From positions 2,271,975 to 2,335,974 of the forward strand of contig JAQFVV010000183.1 of NCBI GenBank assembly GCA_028023455.1: DNA of 64,000 bases, in the 5' to 3' direction. Position numbers and translations under genes: made by a program. The notes beneath the pieces were generated by a model, which made no database searches, was not told the DNA's origin, and was given only the letters and a program-made list of their open reading frames with translations. This DNA is from Epiperipatus broadwayi. Lineage: Eukaryota; Onychophora; Udeonychophora; Euonychophora; Peripatidae. This document shows positions 1 to 11,100 of this stretch, in pieces. Positions within the stretch are counted from its first letter, which is position 1, and the number at the start of each line of letters is the position of its first letter.

Positions 1-99
1 AACTGTAATGAAAAGATTTCTTCAAGAATTATCTAATGATATACTAGAAAAAAGAAAGCAATGATCATCAAACTGGTCACTTATCAAGTATTAATTTTG

Positions 100-870
100 A
101 TGCTTATTTTTTTGTTTAACCATACTTAGAATATTTAGATGCCCACATATCTGAGGATGAAAAGTGTCTTCAGAATATGTTAAACAAATTTAGAAGGAGG
201 ATGTATGGAGTATGGAATGAAGATTAATGTTAAGAAGACTTAGTGTTTACAAATAGGAAGGATGCAAAAAGAGCGCAAATTGAAATCCATGATAACATAG
301 CTCAACAAGTAAAGGGATTTAGATATTTGGGTAGTTGGTTGAGTGAAGATGGAAGATATCAAGATGAAATTAAAAGAATAGCATTGGCAAAGAAGGCAGT
401 TAATAAAAGAAAGAAAATATTTTGTGGACTTTTGAAAAAAGAATTAACAAAAATATTACTTAAATGTTGTGTGTAAAGTTTACTATTGTATGGTTGTAAA
501 ACATGGACAATGAGTAATAAAATTAGTAACAGATTAGAAGCCTTTGAGATGAAGGCATAGAGAAGAAAGGAAAATCAGTTGGATGAATAAAATAACAAAG
601 AAATTTGAAAAGAATAAATGAAAAAAGAAGATTGATGAAATTAGAAGTAGAAAGAGAAACTGAATTGGTCATATATTAAGAAGAAAGTATAGTTTAATTA
701 AAGAAGTTTTGGAGGGAATGGTGAGTAGAAGCAAGAGGAAAGGATGGAAAAAATTAACACTGTTTGATGGGAAAAGTTACATAGTAATGAAGAGCTGGGA
801 AGTGAATAGAAAAATGGATGAATTGGTGATGTGACTTCTCTCTAGACTTGTGCATGGGAAAGTATACTAT
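100..870 (+). pseudogene. Non-LTR retrotransposon (LINE) reverse transcriptase, C-terminal fragment
   Basis: Degenerate 3' part of a LINE ORF2 of the type often labelled craniofacial development protein 2-like. Readable in shifting frames are a region around ED-EKCLQNMLNKF just after the RT active site, then at 243-476 an open stretch with FRYLGSWLSEDGRYQDEIKRI and LALAKKAVNKRKK, then LLLYGCKTWT and LEAFEMKA after a TAA, and a final R-GHI-R-like portion. This order matches the post-catalytic thumb and C-terminal end of RTE-like endonuclease-reverse transcriptases. Stops and frameshifts are frequent and the catalytic YADD is missing, so the copy is dead and 5'-truncated. The 3' end runs into a short TGATGATGAT tail near 865, as is common for these LINEs. 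It differs from the other LINE family in this window. The family call is firm; exact ends are approximate. Confidence 0.75.
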
Positions 871-879
871 TGATGATGA

Positions 880-1242
880 TTCTAACCAATAATTGGATAA
901 CTATTTAAATAGATTATATGCCAGCTATTAAATTAATAATTCAGCTTAAGTCTGACATTGGCAAGTTTATGATCAATTATTATGTTACAAGATTTTTGCA
1001 TTTGAGTTCTCATTAAATGTATGTAATAAAATAAACCATATTCTAAATAAGGGGAAATCAATTTGGAAAAAATGTGTCCATTATAAGATGGGTGATGGAT
1101 AAAATATAAACATATACTGAATTTAATTTAAGAAAAAAATATGATTTCGGACATGACTTTATTCTGATGAGCTCGAAAAAGGATCTAAGAATAATGTACT
1201 TAGTATAAATTTTCTGCATAAAGGCAAGTTGAATTAATTATA
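880..1242. other. AT-rich spacer, no feature seen
   Basis: No coding, RNA or repeat structure is recognised here. A TAATAGTAATAATA string at its right edge (1243-1256) recurs at 2133-2146. Confidence 0.5.
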
Positions 1243-1355
1243 TAATAGTAATAATAATAGACAGGGTATGAGCACAGACTTTCACATAACCCACCACTCT
1301 CCACACTATCTCATAACACTGATACACCCGAACACACATATGTCGAAAAGATAAA

Positions 1356-1412
1356 TAATCACCAATATACATATTTCTGGCTAAACCAGCAATCATCAGT
1401 TGGCCCAGATTA
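1356..1412 (-). ncRNA. Hammerhead ribozyme-like motif, family A copy 1
   Basis: On the minus strand: helix I strand TAATC then GCCAA, core CTGATGA (complement 1393-1399), a 15 nt stem-loop II, GAAA (complement 1374-1377), a short AT-rich helix III, then TTGGT and GATTA closing helix I. GCCAA pairs with TTGGT using a G-U pair where the sister copy has A-U, and TAATC pairs with GATTA, with the TGG internal loop on one side. Stem II is weak in this copy. The order is that of a type I hammerhead. Activity is not shown by sequence. Confidence 0.5.
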
Positions 1413-1931
1413 CCATCTCTACACATATATGCTACAAGTGCTCAGATATATATTAAGATAGACAATCCTCCTACTTTAATGGACAGGTTTCAATGTACTC
1501 CACACTCCAACTCTTCAACTGTCCATCCAATTGAAAATCTGATGATGGAATGCTCAAAGGCCACCCTTAGGCCGAGATTACTGTCACACCCATGTTGACC
1601 TAAAGGTCAATCTGATCCCTCATGTACAGGACATAACCCATTAAATACATATATAAGGGATAGGCAGACATCTCTAATATGTAATAGATGAAATACACAG
1701 GCTTATATATACACCTGTGTCTATATATGTAATAGACAGGGTATGAGCACAGACTTTCACATAACCCACCACTCTCCACACTATCTCATAACACTGATAC
1801 ATCAGATTTTCAATTGGATGGACAGTTGAAGAGTTGGAGTGTGGAGTACATTGAAGCCTGTCCATTAAAGTAGGAAGATTTGCTATCTTAATATATTTCT
1901 GAGCACTTGTAGCATATATGTGTAGAGATGG

Positions 1932-1988
1932 TAATCTGGACCAACTGATGATTGCTGGTTTAGCATGAAATACATGTATTGGTGATTA
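1932..1988 (+). ncRNA. Hammerhead ribozyme-like motif, family A copy 2
   Basis: Plus strand: TAATC (1932-1936), ACCAA (1940-1944), CTGATGA (1945-1951), stem-loop II with TGC/GCA pairing, GAAA (1967-1970), short helix III in a near-palindrome ATACATGTAT, then TTGGT (1979-1983) and GATTA (1984-1988). Helix I pairs fully as ACCAA/TTGGT and TAATC/GATTA around a one-sided TGG loop. The base pair of stem II next to the core is T-T, which would weaken folding. Confidence 0.55.
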
Positions 1989-2146
1989 TTTATATTTTCG
2001 ACATATATGTATTCAAGTGTATCAGTGTTATGAGGTAGTGTGGAGAGTGATGGGTTATGTGAAAGTCTGTGCTCATACCCTGTCTATTTCATATATAGAC
2101 ACAGGTGTATATATAAGCCTGTGTATTTCATCTAATAGTAATAATA

Positions 2147-4460
2147 TAAATAAGGAATAACTTTTTGTCATCATCAGGGGTAGCTTGCCATTACTTCTCA
2201 TTCCCGTAGTATAAATCTAGCTCTTCAACATTTAAATTTTTATAAAATTAAATATACAGTGCGCTCTAACAAAGCGCAGTTTTGATTACATTTATTGAAT
2301 CATATGGTTGAGAATACAACACAACTGAGAGCTACAATTAGACAAGGTGGTGAAGATTAAAAGAAAGTGTTTATTGCATAAGATAGCATCGCAAAAAATA
2401 TCAAATAAAAAGAATTAGTGAATCAGCGTCTTTTGTATAGAGTACTATATATATATAATTCTGTAATCGCAAGATCTCCTGACTAATGTATTATTATTAT
2501 TCTTTGGGGTTGAAAGATCAGTACTCGTTTTCGAGTGGCCACACTGCATATTAAATAACAATTTATTTTATTTAAAACTGATAAACGGTAATATTTAAGT
2601 AAATTCTTTGCTGAAAACTTTATGCTTCTGTTTAATAAAAATTATAAAAGTAATTTATGGATTATAATTAAAAGAAAAAAAACGTATTAAATTACTCATT
2701 TAAAATGACATTTTTTTAATGTATGGAATCTGAGAGCGATGGCTAGCTTTATAAATAATTTTTCATATTTAGAATGCCAAATCTATTCTCGCATATTTAG
2801 CCTCCAGATAAAATAGTAACCAGAGCATATATAGTTTGATTTGGTCAGCTGACTCAGGGGCAGTCAAGCTTGAAGAGAACTTAATTAATGTTAATAATTG
2901 CAACAAGTTTGGGAGATAGCAAAAAAAAAAAGTGAAACCTTCTGGATAATGCAGTTTGTATTAAATGGGGTTTTTCTTATTTTTAACAAAATTAAAGAGA
3001 AACTATGGTAAATGGATAGTATTATCTACAATAATATTTAAAGGATTTAAGTTTTTTTGATAAAAATGACTACTAATAAGGCACTCTATGGATATCGTGA
3101 AAAAACAAAATGCTTTAAAATAAGACGGATTTCTAGCTGTATACAAGTATTTACTTTAGAAGAAACAGGAAATGAGCAGGTATTTTTTACTTTAAATGTT
3201 TAGAGCGCCAAATTTATTGTACAATTTTAAATTCAATATAATAGTTTAGCTTATAATTATTTGTATAGTTTGATCATGTTAGTTTTGAATATTTATTATT
3301 AAATTCAAGTTTTTGATTATTCAAGAGTCGTTTACTTATAAAATATTATAGCTGAAATATGGGTTATTTATGACGTTTCTCCGAGATTATGAAAATGTGT
3401 TAATATCTATTTGATATATATACAGCATATACATACCATTTTTATTTAATGATGCACCATCAAACGGCAATTTTTTTTTAAAAATATATACTTTTAAAGC
3501 TTAAGTGCATATGCATGAGCGTGTGTGTTCGTCATGAAAAGATCGTAAGAGTAAATCAAAAAAAAACTCACTAAGGCAATTTCGAAGTCTTAGATGATAA
3601 GTTTATATATGTATACTCTTAAGGTATCCACCCACAAAAATATTCTACACCATAGCGTTATCAATCTGGCAAATATCAATCTATGAAATGATACTACTTG
3701 GGAACTATTAAAGCTACTCGTGGAACCTATGACAAACCTAGCGTGTACGAAATGCCGTATAAACATTTCACATACCTTTCTTTATGTTTTTGAATATGTA
3801 ATTTTAAAAGTAAAAATTAGTATTGGTTTGAATATATTTTGAAAAAAAATTGAAACCAATGTGACATTTGTATTTCAATGTTTACTTTGATTTTTGCTGG
3901 TGTTAGATTCGCCATTCTCTTAAGGCAATTTATTAAATCATCTCAATTTTAAGAACTCTATCATAAATGTTAATGAGTAAGTATTTACAGCTCTTAAGAT
4001 AAAAGTTTTATATATACCTAAGTATTTCTTTTACGATAATTGAAGTCTGAATGAATATAATTATGCTTATCTTTTTTAATGATCTTAAGTGCAAAAATGT
4101 AGTTTACTCATTTTTAAACAGAAAAATAAAGGTTATTTATAATATTTCCCCAACCTTATTTTGTTAATATAGATATAACTCTTATGTATCTATCTATTAT
4201 AATTCACAAATACAATGTGATAAATGGCCACAAAAATAAAACAATATCTTCTTTATATTCAAATCAAATATTTTATAACAAGTAAATTATAATAGCAAAT
4301 TTCAGATAAAATTCTAACCATAAAAAAATGTATTAAGCAACTCCATGCGTTATAGTTATGTAATCAGTATTATTATAAATGTTTCAGGGATAATTTATTT
4401 TCAAACAAAATATAAGTTAAGCAAACTACAAATTTGATATTGTTTAAATTTCTATATATA
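2147..4460. other. AT-rich sequence without recognised genes
   Basis: Long stretch of A/T-rich DNA with many homopolymer runs. Neither strand holds a reading frame resembling a known family, and no repeat shared with the rest of the window was noticed. Confidence 0.45.
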
Positions 4461-4464
4461 TGTA

Positions 4465-4740
4465 AGCAACAAGAAGAGATCGAAAACGCAATATATGGGT
4501 AAGAGAACAAACAGGAGTTATTTGATATCGTTGAAAGAATTAAAAGACTATAATGGAGTTGGGCTGGACATATTGCTAGAATAGATGATAATAGATGGAC
4601 AATTAAAATCTTAAACTGGATTCCAAGAAATTTAAAGACTCAGAAAGAGACCACATGTGAGATGGATGAATGAAATAAGAAAGTTTTCAAAAATCGTTCA
4701 GTCTAGAAAAGCTTTTTATCAATTTTAAGTTTGAAAAGTT
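4465..4740 (+). pseudogene. LINE family 2, 3'-terminal fragment
   Basis: Shares near-identical phrases with the LINE fragments at 13.4, 15.9 and 55.3 kb: AGATCGAAAACGCA..., GAACAAACAGG, GGAGTTGGGCTGGACATATTGC, CAGAAAGAGACCACATGTGAG followed by GATGGATGAATGAAATAAGAAAG. In those copies this block encodes the C-terminal end of the reverse transcriptase ORF. Only the last few hundred bases remain and frames are broken. Confidence 0.7.
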
Positions 4741-4808
4741 TTTCTATGTAGCCACAATGCCAAGGGTAAGGCATTATTGGTAGATTATTGGTAACTATAA
4801 TAAGTGAT

Positions 4809-4918
4809 GAGTAGAATACAAAGAATCATAACAATAATACCTTATTATCAAAAAAGCATTTTTGAGTAGAATACAAAGAATCATAACAATAATACCTTAT
4901 TATCAAAAAAGCATTTTT
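4809..4918. repeat. Perfect 55 bp tandem duplication
   Basis: The block beginning GAGTAGAATACAAAGAATC at 4809 is repeated directly at 4864, giving two adjacent copies that look identical over the whole 55 bp. Perfect identity means either a recent slippage or duplication event or an assembly artefact. Confidence 0.85.
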
Positions 4919-5925
4919 AAAATTTACAATTAAGGTTACACAAAACGAAGTGTATGCTAAAAAGTATACTTATTGACATGAACTTAAACAGTATTTGAAA
5001 ATCTCTTTGTTTTATAGAGATTATAATTTAGTTTTTAATCTTACTGTAGAACAAACACACTTATTTTAATTTAATCAGTGGTAGCCATATCACTGCAAGA
5101 TCACAAACTGTTAAGAGTACATACAAATAAAATGACTAGGTTAATTTTACTCTAATTAAAATGTTTAGTTTTGGTTTCTATTTTTGTATTTATAACATAA
5201 TCTTTAATTAAACACTGCTTAACGATATACTACTAAAAATAAATAAAATAGAAAAATATATAACATTAAATACTAGCAATATAACAAATTTATACCCAAA
5301 TTTTATCATGGTTTTGTCTATTACACAAATAGATCTTCTCAAGTGAAAATCAATTTAAAATAAGACACGTGTATATCTAAAACAGAACTCAATTCCATAA
5401 CTCATTTCAAAAACTACCTATCTTTAATATCAAATGAAGTTTTCATAAGATTGATGGTCATAGATCCCAGAAGATTTATCATCAGATGTATTTTTAACTT
5501 TTTTAAATTTTCTTTTAATATAATTTTCATATGCTTTCAAATTTTTATGCTTTTCAGGTCTGCTTTTTGTATCTTACTGCATTGAGATTCTTTTAATTTT
5601 GGGTTAAACAAATTATAAAGCATTCAAGATTTAATAAGAAGTCATATTTTTATTAAAAGTTAATATACTTAGCAAGAAAGTGAAACTTACATTTTGATTT
5701 CATATTGATAGCTAATAATTTTAAATAATTGGTGATTAAATCAGTATTCATAACATTTCTATTAGAGGTAAAAAATTATGGCATGTTAATTAAACATTGA
5801 AATGTATGGTTTAAATAAAATTGTATATAAATTCGATAAATGTAAGGTGTTTTTTTTTTATTTTTGTCTTGGAAGTGTTATCTGTATTCAAGCTTTTATA
5901 AAAATAAAATTTGAACCCAGTCTTT
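4919..5925. other. AT-rich spacer, no gene seen
   Basis: Nothing recognisable apart from poly-T runs and, at its right edge, a TTTGAACCCA string that could be the box B complement of a decayed tRNA-derived SINE. Confidence 0.4.
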
Positions 5926-5929
5926 CAAA

Positions 5930-6051
5930 CCCCTTTCAGCTATCTAATCTATCTCATATCTCATACACATATGTGAAAAAGATAAATGATTTCCAATATA
6001 CACCTTTCATGATGAATCAGCACTCTTTAGTTGGTTCAGATTATCATCTGC

Positions 6052-6091
<40 letters not shown>

Positions 6092-6540
6092 ATCACTGCT
6101 CGGTTTATATTAAAATAGCAAATCTTCAAGCTTCAATCTACTCACCATCCAACTCTTCAGCCTTTCATGCCATTGAAAATCTGATGATGGAATACCTAAA
6201 TCCCATGGTGATGCCATAACATCATCAAGGAATTGTGTATTCTATCATCAGATTTTCAATAACATGGAAGGCTGAATGCATCATCAAGGAATTTGCGTAT
6301 TTATTCCATCATCAGATTTTTAATGACATGAAAAGCTCAATAATTGGATGGCAAGTAGATTGAAGCCTGTCATTAACATTTGAAGATTTGATTTCTTAAG
6401 ATAAACAGAGTACTGATTATATATGTGGGAGATGATGATCTGGGCCAAATGATAAGTGTTAGTTCAGCATGAAATATATATATATAGAGGAGATCATTTA
6501 TCTTTTTACATGGTCACCTGTATCAATTGCATAAAATAGA
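5930..6540. mobile_element. Family A repeat, diverged inverted copy
   Basis: Left part (about 5930-6195) resembles the minus-strand family A unit and the right part (about 6240-6540) the plus-strand unit; shared words include ATCTGATGATGGAAT, GATTTTCAAT, ATTGAAGCCTGTCATT and TGATGATCTGGGCCAA. It is much more diverged than the copies at 1.3-2.1 and 7.6-8.2 kb. The hammerhead core position reads ATGATAA instead of CTGATGA, so the ribozyme would be dead. Between the arms a short segment beginning CATCATCAAGGAAT is repeated. Confidence 0.55.
6051..6092. repeat. CA/TA dinucleotide microsatellite
   Basis: A run of CA units followed directly by TA units lies inside the diverged family A copy. Confidence 0.9.
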
Positions 6541-6625
6541 TTGGATAACTGAAGGGAGCTTGAACACCTGGGTTGGGTTCAAATCCCCTATAATTACATC
6601 TAAACTTCAGGGATATAAAGTATAC
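6525..6625 (+). mobile_element. tRNA-derived SINE remnant
   Basis: GGTTCAAATCCCC (a good tRNA box B) is followed by TATAATTACATCTAAACTTC and a ...TATACCTGTATTT end. The same downstream word order occurs after GAGTTCAAATCCCCTA at about 17021-17095, which shows that this is a dispersed SINE-like family rather than a single tRNA gene. Box A is poorly preserved. Confidence 0.4.
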
Positions 6626-6629
6626 CTGT

Positions 6630-7137
6630 ATTTAAATATTAAAAGTAAAATTTTTTAATCAGCAAGTCAAAAAAAAAAAGCTCAAAGAGATTATATTTCA
6701 TTTTACACCTTTATACTAAATATGATATAACTAGACATTCCATGTTTATTATTAAAACCAAATTTTACACTTCACCTGAATTCACTAAATTATCAAGCTG
6801 TGATTTTTTTCTAATCTTAAACAATCTATTCTTAAAACATTTTGTTATTCTGATTTAAGAATAACAATGGCTGTGAGAATTTGTATTCCAAAAGTAAAAT
6901 ATTAAAATTTGTATCTTCAGCCATCTGGTTGTCTTCATTATTAATTATCTGCCAAAAGGTAGTCTCACTCATCAAGTTACTAATATATGTAAATCATTTT
7001 ATAATTTGTTTTACTCTTACATAATTAATCTTTATTAATTTTTTTTCTACTTCTTTTCTGTCATTTACTTTTTCCACATCCAACTTAACTATCTGTCAAA
7101 TATTGAAATGGGTATGTAGCTATTTTTAGAATAGAAA
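6630..7137. other. AT-rich spacer, no feature seen
   Basis: No coding or structured element recognised. Confidence 0.4.
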
Positions 7138-7255
7138 GTCAAGCGTTGGTGACCGAGTGGTCAGCACAGCTGCCTTACAAGCAGTTGTCCTGGGTTCGCG
7201 AGTTCACTTCCTGGCCGATGCTTTAACACATGAAAAAAATAATAATAATAAAAGC
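7138..7255 (+). mobile_element. tRNA-derived SINE, family S1
   Basis: Starts GTCAAGCGTTGG and contains a box A-like GACCGAGTGGTCAGC, the segment CTGCCTTACAAGCAG (5 bp stem with 7 nt loop in the anticodon-arm position), a box B-like GGGTTCGCGAGTTCAC, then CCGATGCTTTAACACATG and a poly-A/AAT tail. AGCGTTGG and CCGATGCT pair as an acceptor stem. Three further copies lie at 29.57, 49.52 and 49.64 kb. The A/B boxes, cloverleaf order and A-rich tail support a Pol III-type SINE. A tRNA-Ser/Leu-like origin is possible from the CGAGNGGTC word but not proven. Confidence 0.75.
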
Positions 7256-7564
7256 AATTCTCATCTGCGAGCAATTGGAAAACTTAATAATAATAATTTC
7301 TTCACTGCCCTCTATGAAGTACCTTTTAAAAAAGTTTTCCCCCTCAAATAGGCTTTTATAAAAAGTTTATTTTTTATCTACTCACTCACAATATAGTCAA
7401 TGAGCACCTTTTAATTTACCACTAACAAGCTATCATTTAAAAACTGTCAATTGGGAAACTATCTCTTTATTTTAGTCATAAGCATATTTCATTATATTTA
7501 TCACTTAAAACAATGAATTCTCACAATCACTTTGCAATTATATTCTCTTTGTTTCACAGACGCA

Positions 7565-8160
7565 TAAAATGCGTATATGGTGATTATTTATCTTTTTAGC
7601 ATATATGTGCTTGAGTATATCAGTGTTATTAGATAGAGTGGAGAGTGATGGATCATCTGAAAGTCTGTGCTCATATACCCTATATTACATATATAGACAC
7701 GGGTATATAATAAGCCTGTGTTTCAGTTATTACATTGTAGAGATGTCTGCCCATCCTTGCATATGTATTTAATGGATTATGTCCTGTACATGTGGGGTTC
7801 AGATCGACCTTAGGTCAACATGGGTGTGACAAGAATCTCGGCCTCAGGGTGGCCTTTGAGCATTCCATCATCAGATTTTCAATTGGATGGACGGTTGAAG
7901 AGTTGGAGTGTGTAGTAGATTGGAGCCTGTCCATTGAAGTGTGAAGATTGTCTGTCTTAATATATATCTGAGCACTTATGGTATATATGTGTGGGAGATG
8001 ATAATCTGGACCAACTGATGATTGCTGGTTTGGCATGAAATGCGTATATGGTGATTATTTATCTTTTCAGCATATATGTGCTTGAGTATATCAGTGTTAT
8101 TAGATAGAGTGGAGAGTGATGGATCATCTGAAAGTCTGTGCTCATATACCCTATATTATA
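7565..8160 (+). mobile_element. Family A repeat with two long direct terminal repeats
   Basis: A segment of about 120 bp starting AAATGCGTATATGGTGATTA and ending near CATATACCCTATATTA occurs at about 7567-7690 and again at 8038-8160, 471 bp apart and almost identical. Between them lies the family A internal region. The left repeat begins at the 3' part of the hammerhead (just around GAAA), and only the right one has the full ribozyme upstream. This is what a dimeric or multimeric RNA of a unit bounded by the ribozyme site would leave if copied. No protein is encoded. Confidence 0.7.
8002..8057 (+). ncRNA. Hammerhead ribozyme-like motif, family A copy 3
   Basis: TAATC (8002-8006), ACCAA (8010-8014), CTGATGA (8015-8021), stem-loop II, GAAA (8037-8040), a short helix III region, TGGT (8049-8052) and GATTA (8053-8057). 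ACCA/TGGT and TAATC/GATTA pair. One base is missing in the helix III/helix I junction compared with copy 2. Confidence 0.5.
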
Positions 8161-8164
8161 TCTA

Positions 8165-11100
8165 ATAATAGATTTCTTATATTTTCTGATTTATTTAATT
8201 CTAATATTCTATATACAATTTATGGACATGTTTTTAATTGTAAAAAGTTTAGAAATCAATTGTGGATTGTATTGGTATATTCAGTTATAAAAAATCTTGC
8301 TGTTTTAGTATTTTGTTTGATATTTCTGATTGTCCACGTTAGTAATACTATATTTTGTTATTGCCATTTCCCCCTAGTGATTAAGTAATATACATTTTAT
8401 TTAATATAGGCTTCATTTTCATCATCAAAGCTCTGACACACTAATTTGGCAATATTGTGCCGGATTAATCTCAACCATTTTTTCACACTACCAGCTTTCC
8501 ACTACTAACCAAACCCATGATGGCACTGCATGGCAAATTATACTTCAAAGATTTACTTTTTAAAAAAGTCACCAGTCTTCAAAAATTATAGAATTAATTT
8601 GTAAACAATATAGTAAAAGTTCATTAAGAGCTTTATTGTAACTAGATAAAGATTTGACAAAATTATCATTGAAGTTTTTATAATAAATTTAGTTTCCAAC
8701 AGGGAATAATTTTCTTATTGAAGTACAATAACTAAACTTATATAGTGCTTTTTCATAGCCCTTCTTCATTTCATTGATAAGCTCTATACATCCTTTGCAG
8801 ACTGTATAGAGAAGGGTTTCTTTCTGTCAATCAGAATCTCTATTTTCCTGGTCTTCTGCATGTGGTTGATTAGATGCAAGCTGGTTTTTGACTAATTGGA
8901 AAATAACTCCTCACTGCTGTTTCTAAATTTAATCAAAAAGATAAAGCAGAGGGATAAATCCCTTGTCCCACCAGACATATATGCAGTTACCTGGAGTCTG
9001 TTCTCTATTCCAACTGGAAGTTAATTCCAGATGTGGAGATTATGCACAATTTGGACTGCCAGTTTGTAATTTTGGGCCTTGGTGGAGTAACAAGTCTAAA
9101 TCTCATACTGTGTAATTGAAATTCTTCGTGTCAATAATGTATATATTAAAAAAAAAGATATGCAAAATGATAAAATGTTAATTTCCTTATCATCTTATAT
9201 TGATGTAATTTCAATAGAACCAAAACTTGATGTTTGCAACATCAAATTCTATCCACTTTTGTTCTTTACTGATTATCAGCTTATTTTAAAGTTTTTCCAT
9301 ATTCTTCATTTCATTTAACTGTCTATTAAAATCTGTATTTACTAAACATTTATTATTAATAAAGACTATTACCATTGAATCAACTTTACTTTAAATGTGC
9401 ATTCAACTAATCTTATTTGTATGATATCTGTTCTGACGATGGTTGATGTGATCTAGTCAAACTTTGGGTAGTATGCTAATATTAATAAAAAACAAATATA
9501 TAAATTAACAAATCAGAAAATATGTTCCTATAGATGTTGTATGATATATATATATATTGAAGCTGGAAATATAGTACATATTTCTGCTTCACCTAGTGTC
9601 AATTTCATCAGCACTAGTCTGGGTTTGAACCCCATCTTTATTAACTGACACCCATCTCATATTAGGTGGTAGTATATTTTAAGCAATATTATAATCTTTT
9701 ATATCTCATTAATCTTATTTTATAATTAAAACTAATCTTTTATATTAGTTTATTTATTTTATATTTGTAAAAATGTATATTGTGTTTATTTTATTAAATT
9801 GGATTGAATCCTAGATATCTATAAAATGTTACAAATATTTCAAATTCTTTATTAAAGTTCATTTTCTTCAATTAATTAGTGGGTAACATTTTATATTTAT
9901 CTTTTAATCAATGTACACTTGAGAATCAATTATTTAAACAATGTAATATTTTTAAGAAATATTTTGTAAATTTCTGCTTAAGTTTATGTCAAATATGTTT
10001 GAAAGTCATTGTACCAAATTCCTAAAATTTTTCTGAATAAAATCTACATTTTTGTTAATCTAAACCTTAATTAAATAGATTTTGTTAGTACAATGACTGA
10101 TAAACTTAATATGCTTGTTGTTGTTGTTTTTTTTAATTAGCAAATCAACCCTTGGGGCATGTTCATGCAGAGTTATAGATTTTCCCTCCAAAGCAGGCAC
10201 CAACCTCACAGAACTGCTTAGAGCAATTACAATTGGTGGAGGTCAGTGTAGATTTAATCCTTTAGATAAAGCCAGATCACATAAATAGTGGATCTTTGAT
10301 AAGAGGGATTATTGAGTTTACTGGAGAGAAGTGATTAATCTATATATACATCATGCCTAAAGAAATGATGGGGTGAAAAGATCGGTCATTTGCTTCTCAG
10401 AGGTCTGTTCCACCAACTCATCCATGCCTTTCCAGTGCTTAAACATCTAGCCAGAGACTGTCTGTGTCGAGGAAGCCTGCAAATAATCTGACTGTATAAA
10501 TGTCTGTTTCCAGCCATGGAATGCCTACTGATTGATTCTGAGGTAATGTCCAATTTGCCGCAAGCCATTGATTCCATTTTACTTGTTTTCCAAATCAATA
10601 CTAATTTATATTTTATATATCTGTGTGATGTTTATACGGCTTGGTTTAAAATGCGTCTTTTAATTTTATTAAATTTAAAATATCAATTCTTATAAAATCT
10701 TACATTATTTTGATGCGGCAAATTAAATTAATTTTGTTGGTTTATTTAGAATATTTGATTTACTGAAATTTCCAAGTACGAAATTCAATGAGCTATTAAC
10801 TTTAAATTCTCTCCCTCTTAATTTTCCAGTCAAAATCATTACAGGACACTTACTTCCCGTAAATTAATTAATAGAAAAGCTTGTTTAGTTTTGTACCTTT
10901 TATATTATAAATTCATTTTAAATTTATTTATGATTGAAATTATTTTAAAAAATCTTATTATTACCTCCAATTTAAAATTGCTCTCGTAATTAAATCGATT
11001 AGCTAAACCTATTACAATTTCTGTAAAACATATATCTTGAAAGAAAATCATTGACAGCACATTTATCGTAGAATTTTATCAGTATATATTTCATACACAT

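Larger units (their letters stand above)
1257..2132. mobile_element. Family A repeat: minus-strand monomer plus terminal repeat, joined to an inverted partial copy
   Basis: A unit in minus orientation (1257 to about 1802) starts and ends with the same roughly 65-130 bp sequence; the string GTATGAGCACAG occurs at 1266 and 1741, 475 bp apart. From 1803 the sequence turns around and continues as a plus-strand partial copy to 2132, so the whole block is a head-to-head inverted structure. It carries no protein. Two hammerhead-like cores lie in it, one per arm. Identical 14 bp strings TAATAGTAATAATA flank the block and may be a target duplication. Monomer repetition, inverted partial copies and hammerhead cores are traits of Penelope-like terminal repeats and metazoan retrozymes; that assignment is inference. 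Confidence 0.65.

Noticed and set aside
10386-10598. 70-codon minus-strand frame in a GC-richer patch
   Set aside because: No family resemblance, no splice or start context, and open frames of this length occur by chance where AT content drops.
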